Shown: in pieces, positions 1-8,593 of the stretch
Layout: each line of letters starts with the position of its first letter
How positions within the stretch are numbered: the stretch's first letter is position 1
DNA from: Jejubacter sp036620675
GTDB lineage: Bacteria; Pseudomonadota; Gammaproteobacteria; Enterobacterales; Enterobacteriaceae
DNA: 64,000 bases
Reading direction: 5' to 3' (one strand)
NCBI GenBank assembly: GCA_036620675.1
Contig: JAZHEE010000001.1
The notes under the pieces: model-generated
Seen by the model: only the letters and a program-made list of their open reading frames with translations
The model's database searches: none
Told to the model about the DNA's origin: nothing
Translations under genes and position numbers: made by a program

Positions 1-471
1 GCGGGTCAGCGCGAACGCACCCTGTGGCTGCCGGACAACGGCAGCGGCTGGTACGACTTCGCAAGCCACACCTGGTACGCGGGCGGTCAGCAAATCACTC
101 TGCCCGCCCCACTGGAACAGCAGCCCATGCTGGTACGCGCTGGAGCCGGACTGCCGTTAAGCCAGCGCCTGGCCCATAGCGACGCCCGGGCCGATGACCG
201 CCGCGAACTGCGGCTGTTTCCGCTGAAAGGGAACGGGCACTCCCGGGGCGAACTGTTCGAAGACGATGGCGAAAGCTGGGGTTATAAAGAGGGCAAAGCG
301 CTGTGGCTCAATTGGGAGATGACCTGTGATGCCGACTCCATCAATCTGAGGTTTAACGTGCGCGGCGACTGGCGCCCGGCCTGGTCGGAACTGCAGCTAA
401 CGCTGCCGGAAGGCGAAACGCGACGTCTGATTATCGACGGCGTGGAAGGTAATTGCTGGGCGCTTAAATAA
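1..471 (+). CDS. Glycoside hydrolase family 31 enzyme, C-terminal part (truncated by window edge)
   Basis: The reading frame is open from base 1 to the TAA at 469-471; the start lies outside the window. The 156 residues seen resemble the C-terminal beta-sandwich domains of GH31 alpha-glucosidases and alpha-xylosidases. The family pattern of LPxGxxWYDF, then a Y-GG turn, then APLxxxPxLVRAGAGLPL is present in the first 55 residues, and a GELFEDDGES motif follows near residue 85. The catalytic barrel is not in view, so substrate cannot be told. K-12 has no such gene beside ybiT. It converges on ybiT across a shared hairpin. Confidence 0.8.
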   Translation, partial: AGQRERTLWLPDNGSGWYDFASHTWYAGGQQITLPAPLEQQPMLVRAGAGLPLSQRLAHSDARADDRRELRLFPLKGNGHSRGELFEDDGESWGYKEGKALWLNWEMTCDADSINLRFNVRGDWRPAWSELQLTLPEGETRRLIIDGVEGNCWALK

Positions 472-480
472 AGGTGCTGT

Positions 481-510
481 CATGCCCTCTCCCGCCGGGG
501 AGAGGGCATG
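481..510. terminator. Hairpin between converging genes
   Basis: A perfect 13-bp inverted repeat (CATGCCCTCTCCC and its complement) around a GCCG loop lies between the stop codons of the glycosidase and ybiT. There is no T-run on either side, so it may be a bidirectional 3' end or processing structure rather than a classic intrinsic terminator. Confidence 0.6.
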
Positions 511-520
511 ACCGGCTGCG

Positions 521-2113
521 TTATTCGATACCTTTGCTGCGCAGGTACTCTTCGTAACCGCCGCCGAAGTCGACCACGCCCTGTGGGGTGATTTCCACGA
601 TGCGGGTCGCCAGCGAGCTCACGAACTCACGGTCGTGGGAAACGAAGACCAGCGTGCCTTCATAAAGCTCCAGCGCGCTATTCAGTGATTCAATAGACTC
701 CATATCCAGGTGGTTGGTCGGTTCATCCATCACCAGAATATTGGGGCGCTGCATCATCAGCTTGCCGAACAGCATCCGCCCTTTCTCGCCGCCGGACAGC
801 ACCTTCACCGGTTTGCGAATATCGTCCTGGCTGAACAGCAAACGGCCCAGAACGCTGCGCACCGCCTGCTCGTCATCCCCTTCCTGTTTCCACTGGCTCA
901 TCCAGTCGAATACGTTAAGATCGCAGTCAAAGTCCGCGGCGTGATCCTGCGCGTAGTAACCAATACTCGCGTTTTCAGACCACTTTACCGTACCGCTATC
1001 CGGCGTCAGCTCCCCCACCAGGGTTTTCAGCAGGGTCGATTTACCCACGCCGTTGGTGCCCAGTACCGCCAGCTTTTCGCCCACCTCCATCAGCATGCCG
1101 AAGCCGCTGAACAGCGGGCCGTTATCGAATCCCTTACTGAGATCTTTAACCTCCAGCGCGTTACGGAACAATTTTTTGTTCTGCTCGAAACGGATGAACG
1201 GATTCTGACGGCTGGAGGCTTTCACCTCTTCCAGCTTGATCTTGTCGATTTGACGGGCGCGGGAGGTGGCCTGGCGCGACTTGGAGGCGTTAGCGCTAAA
1301 GCGACTGACGAAGGACTGAAGCTCGGCGATCTGCGCCTTCTTTTTGGCGTTGTCCGCCAGCAGGCGCTCACGGGCCTGGGTGGCCGCAGTCATATACTCA
1401 TCGTAGTTGCCCGGATACACCCGCAGGTCGCCGTAATCGAGATCCGCCATATGGGTGCAGACCATATTCAGAAAGTGGCGATCGTGGGAAATGATGATCA
1501 TAGTGCTGTCGCGCTCGTTAAGCACCTGCTCCAGCCAGCGAATGGTATCGATATCCAGGTTGTTGGTCGGTTCGTCAAGCAGCAGGATATCCGGGTTGGA
1601 GAACAGCGCCTGAGCCAGCAGCACGCGCAGCTTCCAGCCAGGCGCCACTTCGCTCATCGGGCCGTAATGCTGCTCCTGGGGAATGCCTACGCCCAGCAGC
1701 AGTTCACCGGCCCGCGCTTCGGCGGAATAGCCGTCCATCTCGCCGTATTTCACTTCCAGATCGGCAACCTTATAGCCTTCTTCTTCGCTCATTTCCGGCA
1801 GAGCATAAATGCGGTCGCGCTCCTGCTTCACTTCCCACAGCTCCGAATGCCCCATGATGACCGTATCCAGCACCGTGAACTGTTCGAAGGCGAACTGATC
1901 CTGACGCAGCTTACCGATACGCTCGTCAGGATCGTGCGACACGTTGCCGCCGCTCGGCTGCAAATCGCCCCCCAGAATCTTCATAAAGGTGGATTTTCCG
2001 CTACCGTTGGCGCCGATCAGGCCGTAGCGGTTACCGCCGCCAAACTTAACGGAGATATTTTCGAACAACGGCTTACTGCCGAACTGCATGGTGACATTAC
2101 TGGAAACTAACAA
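521..2113 (-). CDS. ybiT: ABC-F family ATPase YbiT
   Basis: Cytoplasmic ATPase of the ABC-F class, which act on ribosomes rather than in membranes; the exact role of YbiT is not settled. Two ABC domains are visible: Walker A GANGSGKST near residue 34 with Walker B LLLDEPTNNLD, and GTNGVGKST with an LSGGEKGRM signature and MDEPTNHLD in the second half. A basic linker rich in K, R and A joins them. I chose the TTG at 2111-2113 (protein begins LVSSNVTMQF), because it is preceded by GGGGAAG and gives 530 residues, the E. coli length. An in-frame start 33 bases upstream is possible but adds an unconserved tail. Confidence 0.95.
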   Translation of the reverse strand: MLVSSNVTMQFGSKPLFENISVKFGGGNRYGLIGANGSGKSTFMKILGGDLQPSGGNVSHDPDERIGKLRQDQFAFEQFTVLDTVIMGHSELWEVKQERDRIYALPEMSEEEGYKVADLEVKYGEMDGYSAEARAGELLLGVGIPQEQHYGPMSEVAPGWKLRVLLAQALFSNPDILLLDEPTNNLDIDTIRWLEQVLNERDSTMIIISHDRHFLNMVCTHMADLDYGDLRVYPGNYDEYMTAATQARERLLADNAKKKAQIAELQSFVSRFSANASKSRQATSRARQIDKIKLEEVKASSRQNPFIRFEQNKKLFRNALEVKDLSKGFDNGPLFSGFGMLMEVGEKLAVLGTNGVGKSTLLKTLVGELTPDSGTVKWSENASIGYYAQDHAADFDCDLNVFDWMSQWKQEGDDEQAVRSVLGRLLFSQDDIRKPVKVLSGGEKGRMLFGKLMMQRPNILVMDEPTNHLDMESIESLNSALELYEGTLVFVSHDREFVSSLATRIVEITPQGVVDFGGGYEEYLRSKGIE

Positions 2114-2358
2114 TCGTCTTCCCCGGGTTGAAAGTGTGATAAACACGACATTATGCCATAAGTGCGTTCAGGGATCGCCCGGATCCAAATCCGTGACAAA
2201 ATAACCTAGACTAATACACAAATTCAGGTGAAAAGTGTGATTTCATCCACATCCGAATTTCCTCAAACGCACAATGCTCCTATAATGCGCTGGCGGCACT
2301 TTTACCGTATCTTAACCAATAGCCTCTGTGGCACCGATAACAACTGCGCGACTCAACT

Positions 2359-3273
2359 ATGAAATTACGTACGCTTTTACTGGCAGCATTTACCCTCGTC
2401 GGTTTTTGTAAAACCGCCTCCGCGGTAACCTATCCGCTGCCTCCTGAGGGTAGCCGTCTCGTCGGCCAGAATCAGGTTGTCACCGTTCCTGAGGATAACA
2501 AACAGCCTCTGGAATACTTTGCAGCGAAGTACCAGATGGGGCTATCCAACATGATGGAAGCCAACCACGGCGTAGATCCCTATCTGCCGAAGTCCGGCAC
2601 GGTGCTGACCATTCCCCAGCAGCTCATCCTGCCGGATGCGCCGCGTAAGGGCATTATCATCAACAGTGCTGAAATGCGCCTTTACTACTATCCGAAAGAC
2701 AGCGGCACCGTAGTGGTGCTACCTATCGGGATCGGCGAGTTGGGTAAAGATACGCCGATTAACTGGACCACCAAGGTAGAGCGTAAACGCGCTAACCCGA
2801 CCTGGACGCCAACCGCCAAGATGCACGCCGAATATAAGGCGCGCGGCGAATATCTGCCCGCCGTGTTCCCGGCCGGCCCGGATAATCCGATGGGGTTATA
2901 CGCCCTGTATATCGGTCGCCTGTACGCCATCCACGGTACCAACGCCAACTTCGGTATTGGGCTGCGGGTAAGCCACGGCTGCGTACGTCTGCGTAAAGAC
3001 GATATTAAGTTCCTGTTCGAGAACGTGCCGGTCGGCACCCGGGTGCAGTTTATCGACGAGCCGGTGAAGACCACCACCGAGCCGGACGGCAGTCGCTATA
3101 TCGAAGTCCATAATCCGCTCTCCACCACCGAAGCCCAGATGGCCGGTAAAGAAGAGGTACCGATTGTGTTGACTCAGAAACTGCGTGAAGTGACCGATCA
3201 GGCTGATGTCGATCAGAGCGTGGTACAGCAGGCTGTTGAGAACCGCTCCGGTATGCCTGTGCGCATTAACTGA
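2359..3273 (+). CDS. ldtB: L,D-transpeptidase LdtB (YbiS)
   Basis: Periplasmic enzyme that attaches Braun lipoprotein to meso-diaminopimelate in peptidoglycan. The 304-residue product has a signal peptide (about 1-22), a LysM-like segment (39-88) and a YkuD catalytic domain (about 96-235). The signature HGTxxxxxxGxxxSHGCxRL is seen with H192, H206 and the nucleophile C208. Length matches E. coli YbiS (306). The gene is monocistronic and ends at a strong terminator. In K-12 ybiR follows; here ldtB meets mntR directly. Confidence 0.95.
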   Translation: MKLRTLLLAAFTLVGFCKTASAVTYPLPPEGSRLVGQNQVVTVPEDNKQPLEYFAAKYQMGLSNMMEANHGVDPYLPKSGTVLTIPQQLILPDAPRKGIIINSAEMRLYYYPKDSGTVVVLPIGIGELGKDTPINWTTKVERKRANPTWTPTAKMHAEYKARGEYLPAVFPAGPDNPMGLYALYIGRLYAIHGTNANFGIGLRVSHGCVRLRKDDIKFLFENVPVGTRVQFIDEPVKTTTEPDGSRYIEVHNPLSTTEAQMAGKEEVPIVLTQKLREVTDQADVDQSVVQQAVENRSGMPVRIN

Positions 3274-3293
3274 TAGCAGTTTTGCCAGCAAAA

Positions 3294-3316
3294 AGCCCGC
3301 TATGCGGGCTTTTTTT
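3294..3316 (+). terminator. Rho-independent terminator of ldtB
   Basis: AGCCCGC-TAT-GCGGGCT stem followed by a run of T to 3316. The A-run on the left side means it can also serve mntR from the other strand. Confidence 0.9.
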
Positions 3317-3330
3317 CTATGGAACGCGGG

Positions 3331-3795
3331 TTATTCCTGACCCGCCTCGCTAAAGCGACGAAACAGCGCCAGCGTCTCCTCGCTGACGTGGTGTTCCATG
3401 CCTTCCGCATCGCGGCGGGCGGTGTCCGGGCTCACGCCCAGCGCCAGCAGAAAGTTTTCCACAATCTGGTGACGTTCCCGACTCTCCTGCGCCAGCTTCG
3501 CCCCTTCGGCGGTCAGAAATACGCCACGCCAGGGGATCTGCTCTATTAATCCCACCGAAGCCAGGCGCTTGAGCATTTTCGCCACCGTCGGCTGTGAAAC
3601 GCCGAGTCGCGCCGCCATATCCACCTGGCGCGCCTCGCCCACTTCGCGGATCAGATCGTCAATCAGCTCGACATAATCATCGATCAGCTCCCGGCGGTGG
3701 GCCTCGCGTACCTGGCGAAAACCTTCGACGTGGGCTTCCACATCGACCAGTTTTCCTTCTTTGCGGCTTTCTGGCTTACCTGCGCGACGGCTCAT
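3331..3795 (-). CDS. mntR: Manganese-responsive regulator MntR
   Basis: DtxR-family repressor/activator that binds Mn(II) and controls manganese import and export genes. The 154 residues closely follow E. coli MntR (155). A winged helix-turn-helix lies at about 57-80 (VDMAARLGVSQPTVAKML). The metal-binding and dimer region holds the conserved ERHQIVENFL and RRDAEGMEHHVSEE segments. It is transcribed away from mntS, with an MntR-type palindrome in the shared upstream region. Confidence 0.95.
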   Translation of the reverse strand: MSRRAGKPESRKEGKLVDVEAHVEGFRQVREAHRRELIDDYVELIDDLIREVGEARQVDMAARLGVSQPTVAKMLKRLASVGLIEQIPWRGVFLTAEGAKLAQESRERHQIVENFLLALGVSPDTARRDAEGMEHHVSEETLALFRRFSEAGQE

Positions 3796-3893
3796 TCAAC
3801 TTCTCCCGGGTGCTGCATATGAAATTTAACGGCCCTCATTGTAAACCAGCATGCCGCAACTACAAAAAATTAACTAAATAGCCATAGCTATGT

Positions 3894-3913
3894 AATATAG
3901 CTTGTGCTATATC
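3894..3913. promoter_or_regulatory. Candidate MntR operator
   Basis: ATATAGC-TTGT-GCTATAT, a perfect 7-bp inverted repeat with a 4-bp spacer, matches the layout of known MntR boxes. A shorter CATAGCTATG palindrome sits just upstream at 3883-3892. The site lies 60 bases before mntS and 100 bases before mntR. Assignment is from pattern only. Confidence 0.7.
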
Positions 3914-3973
3914 TGTATAGAATACAGACTAACGCAAAGGGATTGCGGCACTGGGTGAAGTAAGGAGGGACTG

Positions 3974-4099
3974 ATGACTGAATTTAAGAGGTGTATGCTG
4001 GTGTTTACCCACTCCCCCTTTCAGGTACGGCTGATGCTGCTGGCCATGCTGTGCAACATTATTAACGGCAAACCGCGTTCAAAGAACCAGACCCGCTAA
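3974..4099 (+). CDS. mntS: Small manganese protein MntS
   Basis: A 41-residue ORF beginning MTEFKRCMLVFTHSPFQVRL, clearly homologous to E. coli MntS (42 residues), which helps raise available manganese when the metal is scarce and is repressed by MntR. A strong ribosome site, AGGAGG at 3963-3968, precedes the ATG. Position between mntR and ompX fits the family. The middle (LMLLAMLCNII) is hydrophobic. It is short enough to be missed by automatic annotation. Confidence 0.9.
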   Translation: MTEFKRCMLVFTHSPFQVRLMLLAMLCNIINGKPRSKNQTR

Positions 4100-4221
4100 A
4101 CGCCCCTTCCTCAATTGACAGCCCGTTACGCTGTCTTTCGTTCTCTGCCCTGTTTTTGCGATTCACTGTACTGTATCGCCCCCGCGGACGGATAAAACCT
4201 GGCTATACTCAAAACTCAGGC

Positions 4222-4248
4222 AAAAAAAATCCGCCATAAAGGCGGATT
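4222..4248 (-). terminator. Rho-independent terminator of ompX
   Basis: Read on the minus strand: AATCCGCC stem, short loop, GGCGGATT, then eight T. It starts about 25 bases after the ompX stop. Confidence 0.9.
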
Positions 4249-4273
4249 TTTCTCTTTCCCGGTAGGGGAAGGA

Positions 4274-4789
4274 TTAGAAGCGGTAACCAACACCGGCAAT
4301 CCAAGTGCCAACGTCAACGCTACGAATACGGCTCTGCTCATAAGAGAAGTCCAGAGCAACGTTTTCGATCGGGTTGAACTGAACGCCCGCACCATAGGAG
4401 AAACCAACATCGCTGGTGTCGCCGTGGTGTTCCGGATAGTTAGTGGTCTGGAATTTACCGTAGCCCAGACCGATAACACCATATACGCTCACCCAGTCAG
4501 CGAGGCGGTAAGCCGGACCCGCGGTGAAGCCGTAATACTGGCCTTTGTCATATTCGCCGTGAGTAGCGGTACGATCGTGCTCAGTGTAGGTGAAAGAGCC
4601 GATAACGCCCAGCGGGCTGTTGTCGAACTCGTAACGGTACTTCAGGTTGAAACCGTTAGCTTTGCTGGCAACGCCCTGCATATCGCTCTGCGCGTAGCCA
4701 CCAGAAACAGTTGCGGTACCGGCTACTGCAGAACCGGCGGAAACGGCCAGAACACAGGCCAGAGCTGAAAGACATGCAATTTTTTTCAT
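4274..4789 (-). CDS. ompX: Outer membrane protein OmpX
   Basis: Eight-stranded outer-membrane beta-barrel of the Ail/OmpX family. The 171-residue precursor equals the E. coli length; a signal peptide covers about 1-23 and the C-terminus ends GVGYRF with the terminal phenylalanine used by the barrel-assembly machinery. The conserved SYEQSRIRSVDVGTWIAGVGYRF-type ending is intact. I use the ATG at 4787-4789, which has GAGGTGG just upstream; a GTG two codons earlier is less likely. In E. coli the mRNA is targeted by small RNAs; sites were not traced here. Confidence 0.95.
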   Translation of the reverse strand: MKKIACLSALACVLAVSAGSAVAGTATVSGGYAQSDMQGVASKANGFNLKYRYEFDNSPLGVIGSFTYTEHDRTATHGEYDKGQYYGFTAGPAYRLADWVSVYGVIGLGYGKFQTTNYPEHHGDTSDVGFSYGAGVQFNPIENVALDFSYEQSRIRSVDVGTWIAGVGYRF

Positions 4790-5156
4790 AACCACCTCAA
4801 ATGTGCTTCAAGTAAGTCCTAAGTTATAAATATATCAAACTACTTTAAGAAACTCTGCGGGATTTGCGTTGTCTAAGGCGCCATTTCATGTAACAGAACG
4901 TTTCCAGAACTGACTATCCCTTTCATAAGACACGTAATTTTGCAGGCGGAATGCTATTATGGTCCTCATTCCTGCAAGCTTCCATTCGGATTAATCCTAA
5001 AATCACTCTTCATGGGGAACTTCTGATGCCGCGCATCATAACGGCCGGCAGAAACTTTTTTTTCAACGGATGCTAAACCAGAAACAACTCTTCCATTACA
5101 CTGAGCGGGATTTTCTTTTATTAACGTTTCATTGACAAAAACTGACAGGATGCAGG
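4790..5156. other. Divergent ompX-rhtA intergenic region
   Basis: No gene is supported in these 367 bases. They should hold both promoters and the ompX leader. One notable structure is an imperfect inverted repeat at 4940-4977 (TTGCAGG...CCTGCAA extended by AATG/CATT past a small bulge). Confidence 0.5.
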
Positions 5157-6044
5157 ATGCCAACGTTGTCCCGTAAATCGCCCGCCTGGTTGCCAGTCGT
5201 ACTGCTGCTGGTCGCCATGACTTCTATTCAGAGCGGCGCTTCTCTCGCCAAATCGCTGTTTCCACTGGTTGGCGCTCCCGGCGTCGCCGCGCTGCGCCTT
5301 GCGCTGGGCACGCTTATTCTGGTGGCGGTATTTAAACCCTGGCGCCTGCGGTTTCGGCCTGAACAGCGGATCCCGCTGCTGCTTTATGGGCTGGCATTGG
5401 GCGGTATGAACTACTTCTTTTACCTCTCCTTGCACAGCATCCCGCTGGGTATTGCCGTAGCGCTGGAGTTCACCGGCCCGCTGGCGGTGGCGCTGTTCTC
5501 TTCCCGCCGCCCCATCGATTTTCTGTGGGTGGCGCTTGCTATCGCTGGTCTGTGGATGCTGCTACCGCTGGGCTCCGGAATTTCTGGCATCGATCCCATG
5601 GGCGCTGCCTGGGCGTTGCTGGCGGGCGCCTGCTGGGCGGTCTATATCCTGACGGGTAGCCGCGCCGGCGACGGCCACGGCCCGGCCACTGTCGCAATGG
5701 GCTCGGTGATAGCCGCGCTGATCTTTATTCCCGTCGGTGCCTGGCAGGCAGGCCCCGCGCTGTGGCAGTGGTCGCTGCTGCCGCTGGGGCTGGCCATTGC
5801 CGTGCTTTCCACCGCGTTGCCCTATTCTCTGGAGATGGTGGCCCTGACCCGTCTGCCTACCCGCACCTTCGGTACCCTTATGAGCATGGAGCCCGGCATG
5901 GCGGCGCTTTCCGGCATGATCTTCCTGGGGGAACGTTTGAGCGCTATTCAGTTGCTGGGGCTGCTATCTATTATTCTGGCTTCGGTAGGCTCAACCCTGA
6001 CGCTAAAACGCGAACCAAAAATCGAAAGTATCGATATTAATTAG
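5157..6044 (+). CDS. rhtA: Threonine/homoserine exporter RhtA
   Basis: Inner-membrane exporter of the EamA/DMT family that lowers cytoplasmic homoserine and threonine. The 295-residue protein matches E. coli RhtA in length and across its sequence (SLAKSLFPLVGAPGV, LPYSLEMVALTRLPTRTFGTL). About ten membrane segments arranged as two EamA repeats are evident. It stands alone between ompX and dps. Confidence 0.93.
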   Translation: MPTLSRKSPAWLPVVLLLVAMTSIQSGASLAKSLFPLVGAPGVAALRLALGTLILVAVFKPWRLRFRPEQRIPLLLYGLALGGMNYFFYLSLHSIPLGIAVALEFTGPLAVALFSSRRPIDFLWVALAIAGLWMLLPLGSGISGIDPMGAAWALLAGACWAVYILTGSRAGDGHGPATVAMGSVIAALIFIPVGAWQAGPALWQWSLLPLGLAIAVLSTALPYSLEMVALTRLPTRTFGTLMSMEPGMAALSGMIFLGERLSAIQLLGLLSIILASVGSTLTLKREPKIESIDIN

Positions 6045-6221
6045 CCGATTCAAACTTTACAAAATAATAACAAATCATCATTAGCCAATTCCCGCCGGCA
6101 TTTCGCAAGAAATGTTGGCGTTTTAATATAACAAATTGATTAACAACATATTTATAAAAACAATTTCATCATTACTATTTAACCGATAGGTAATATCTCA
6201 ACCAGCAGGGTAAAAAAGCGG

Positions 6222-6230
6222 TGCTATACT
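6222..6230 (+). promoter_or_regulatory. Likely dps promoter -10 element
   Basis: TGCTATACT, an extended -10 resembling the dps promoter, which in E. coli is used by sigma-70 and sigma-S. It lies about 47 bases before the start codon in AT-rich DNA. No convincing -35 was chosen. Confidence 0.55.
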
Positions 6231-6276
6231 TACTGGCGAAGTTTTTTGGGACATAACATCAAGAGGACATGAAATC

Positions 6277-6780
6277 ATGAGTACCGCTAAACTGGTGAAA
6301 ACAAAATCTTCTGAGCTGCTGTACACCCGCAATGATGTGGCTGAGAGCGAGAAAAAAGAGACCGTTGCACAACTGAACCGTCAGGTTGTTCAGTTCATCG
6401 ATCTGGCGCTCATTACCAAACAGGCTCACTGGAATATGCGCGGTGCTAACTTCATTGCCGTTCACGAAATGTTGGATGGTTTCCGCGATTCACTGAACGA
6501 GCATATGGACACCATGGCAGAACGTGCCGTGCAGTTAGGCGGCGTTGCGCTGGGCACCACGCAGGTGATCAACAGCAACACCCCGCTGAAAAGCTACCCG
6601 CTGGATATTCATACCGTTCAGGATCACCTGAAAGAACTGGCCGACCGCTATGCCGTCGTCGCGAACGACGTACGCAAAGCCATTAGCGAAGCCAAAGATG
6701 AAGACACCGCAGATATCTTCACCGCGGCTTCCCGCGATCTGGATAAATTCCTGTGGTTCATCGAAGCCCACCTCGGATAA
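6277..6780 (+). CDS. dps: DNA protection ferritin Dps
   Basis: Dodecameric ferritin that binds DNA without sequence preference and oxidises iron with hydrogen peroxide. Exactly 167 residues, as in E. coli. The inter-subunit ferroxidase ligands are all present: H51, H63, D67, D78 and E82. The lysine-bearing N-terminal tail (MSTAKLVKTK) used for DNA condensation is kept. AGAGGAC precedes the ATG. Confidence 0.96.
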   Translation: MSTAKLVKTKSSELLYTRNDVAESEKKETVAQLNRQVVQFIDLALITKQAHWNMRGANFIAVHEMLDGFRDSLNEHMDTMAERAVQLGGVALGTTQVINSNTPLKSYPLDIHTVQDHLKELADRYAVVANDVRKAISEAKDEDTADIFTAASRDLDKFLWFIEAHLG

Positions 6781-6968
6781 GTCCCCTGTCGCGCCTCCTC
6801 CCCGAGGGGGCGCACCATTAATGTGCATTCCTGTCCGCTCTCCCCGGCAAAAAGTTAAAAAATTGCAATAAACACTTCACACAATTGTTATCAATCAATT
6901 GTTCCTCCTGTGGATTTTACGCTAAATAGAGTAGTACCGACCGGCAGGGAAACCGCGCCTCGGCATCG

Positions 6969-7015
6969 CGCCCCAGTCCGGTGCAACAGGCGACTATTGT
7001 CTGTATGCAGGTGCA
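6969..7015 (+). promoter_or_regulatory. Candidate NtrC sites upstream of glnH
   Basis: The 17-bp stretch 6969-6985 fits TGCACC-N5-GGTGCA with an intact right half and four of six bases in the left half. A second GGTGCA half-site is at 7010-7015. They lie upstream of the sigma-54-type promoter, as enhancers do in the E. coli glnHPQ operon. Confidence 0.5.
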
Positions 7016-7059
7016 CGACCCGCTTTTAACAATCAATAAATTCAGTCAGTTAGAAACCA

Positions 7060-7077
7060 TGGCATGAATTTTTCATA
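7060..7077 (+). promoter_or_regulatory. Sigma-54-type promoter of glnHPQ
   Basis: TGGCATGAATTTTTCATA closely follows the glnHp2 core of E. coli, including its weak -12 element (TC in place of GC). It is 52 bases before glnH. Confidence 0.65.
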
Positions 7078-7129
7078 CTGCGTTTAGTCTGGCCCGGCAC
7101 GTTCCCCGGGCATAACAAAAGGAAGAGCT

Positions 7130-7873
7130 ATGAAGTCTGTTTTGAAATGTTCTCTGGCTGCACTCGCCCTGGCATTCGCCGTTTCCTCCCAGGCCGCGGA
7201 AAAGAAGCTGATCGTAGCAACCGATACTGCCTTTGTTCCCTTCGAATTTAAGCAGGGCAATCAGTACGTCGGCTTTGATATTGACCTCTGGGCCGCCATC
7301 GCTAAAGAGCTCAAGCTCGACTACACCCTGAAACCCATGGATTTCAGCGGCATTATCCCTGCATTACAGACCCGAAATGTCGATCTGGCGCTGGCAGGCA
7401 TTACCATTACCGATGAACGTAAACGCGCCATCGACTTCTCCGACGGCTATTACAAAAGCGGCCTGATGGTGATGGTCAGGGCCAATAACGACGAAGTCAA
7501 AAGCGTTAAGGATCTCGACGGCAAAGTCCTGGCGGTGAAAAGCGGTACCGGCTCGGTGGATTACGCGAAGGAACACATCAAAGCCAAAGAGTTGCATCAG
7601 TTCCCGAATATCGACAACGCCTATATGGAGCTGGGCACCAACCGCGCCGACGCGGTGCTGCACGACACGCCGAATATACTCTACTTCATTAAGACCGCAG
7701 GCCAGGGCAAGTTCAAAGCGGTGGGCAATTCGCTGGAAGCCCAACAGTACGGCATCGCCTTCCCGAAAGGCAGCGACCTGCGTGACAAAGTGAACGGCGC
7801 GCTGAAAACCCTGCGTGAAAACGGAACCTACGCGCAAATCTACAAAAAATGGTTCGGCAAGGCGCCGGAATAA
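7130..7873 (+). CDS. glnH: Glutamine-binding periplasmic protein GlnH
   Basis: Periplasmic solute-binding protein (SBP_bac_3 family) of the glutamine ABC transporter. The 247-residue precursor has a signal peptide ending SSQAA near residue 23, then the typical start KKLIVATDTAFVPFEFK. E. coli GlnH is 248. It is the first gene of glnHPQ, with GGAAGAG before the ATG. Confidence 0.96.
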   Translation: MKSVLKCSLAALALAFAVSSQAAEKKLIVATDTAFVPFEFKQGNQYVGFDIDLWAAIAKELKLDYTLKPMDFSGIIPALQTRNVDLALAGITITDERKRAIDFSDGYYKSGLMVMVRANNDEVKSVKDLDGKVLAVKSGTGSVDYAKEHIKAKELHQFPNIDNAYMELGTNRADAVLHDTPNILYFIKTAGQGKFKAVGNSLEAQQYGIAFPKGSDLRDKVNGALKTLRENGTYAQIYKKWFGKAPE

Positions 7874-7933
7874 TCCAAACCGTGCGGGGATAAACGCCCC
7901 GCCTCTTCTGCTTTCTTGCGACAGGAAATCACC

Positions 7934-8593
7934 ATGGAGTTTGACTGGAGCGCCATCTGGCCGGCTGTCCCGCTGCTGCTGGAAGGCGCAAAAATGACGC
8001 TTTGGATATCGGTACTCGGCCTGCTGGGCGGCCTGGTTATCGGCCTTATCGCCGGGTTCGCCCGCAGCTTTGGCGGTTGGATACTGAACCACCTCGCCCT
8101 GGCGTTTATCGAAATTATTCGCGGCACCCCCATTGTGGTGCAGGTCATGTTTATCTACTTTGCCCTGCCGATGGCGTTTCCCGATCTGCGGATCGATCCC
8201 TTTAGCGCCGCGGTGGTCACCATCATGATTAACTCCGGCGCCTATATTGCCGAAATTACCCGCGGCGCCGTGCTCTCTATCCATAAAGGCTTTCGCGAAG
8301 CCGGCCTGGCACTGGGCCTTTCCCGGCGCGATACCATTCGCTACGTGATTCTGCCGCTGGCCCTGCGCCGCATGCTGCCGCCGCTGGGCAACCAGTGGAT
8401 TATCAGTATCAAAGACACCTCGCTGTTTATTGTAATAGGCGTGGCCGAACTGACCCGCCAGGGGCAGGAAATTATCGCCGGTAACTTTCGGGCGCTGGAA
8501 ATCTGGAGCGCCGTAGCGGTTATCTATCTGATTATCACCCTGGTGCTGAGCTTTGTTCTGCGTCGAATCGAAAGAAGGATGAAGATCCTGTGA
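7934..8593 (+). CDS. glnP: Glutamine ABC transporter permease GlnP
   Basis: Inner-membrane permease of the His/Glu/Gln type. 219 residues as in E. coli, beginning MEFDWSAIWPAVPLLLEGAK; about five membrane segments, with the EAA loop EAGLALGLSRRDTIRYVILP that docks on GlnQ. The ATG at 7934 is chosen over one six codons upstream because it matches the family start and has ACAGGA in place. Its end overlaps glnQ by 4 bases. Confidence 0.95.
   Translation: MEFDWSAIWPAVPLLLEGAKMTLWISVLGLLGGLVIGLIAGFARSFGGWILNHLALAFIEIIRGTPIVVQVMFIYFALPMAFPDLRIDPFSAAVVTIMINSGAYIAEITRGAVLSIHKGFREAGLALGLSRRDTIRYVILPLALRRMLPPLGNQWIISIKDTSLFIVIGVAELTRQGQEIIAGNFRALEIWSAVAVIYLIITLVLSFVLRRIERRMKIL

Noticed and set aside
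710..2110. Long open frame (466 codons) on the strand opposite ybiT
   Set aside because: It is the mirror of a well-conserved ABC-F gene in GC-rich DNA, rich in His, Gln and Arg, and resembles no protein family.
4966..5163. 65-codon minus-strand frame between ompX and rhtA
   Set aside because: No ribosome site, no homology recognised, and it runs into the rhtA start.
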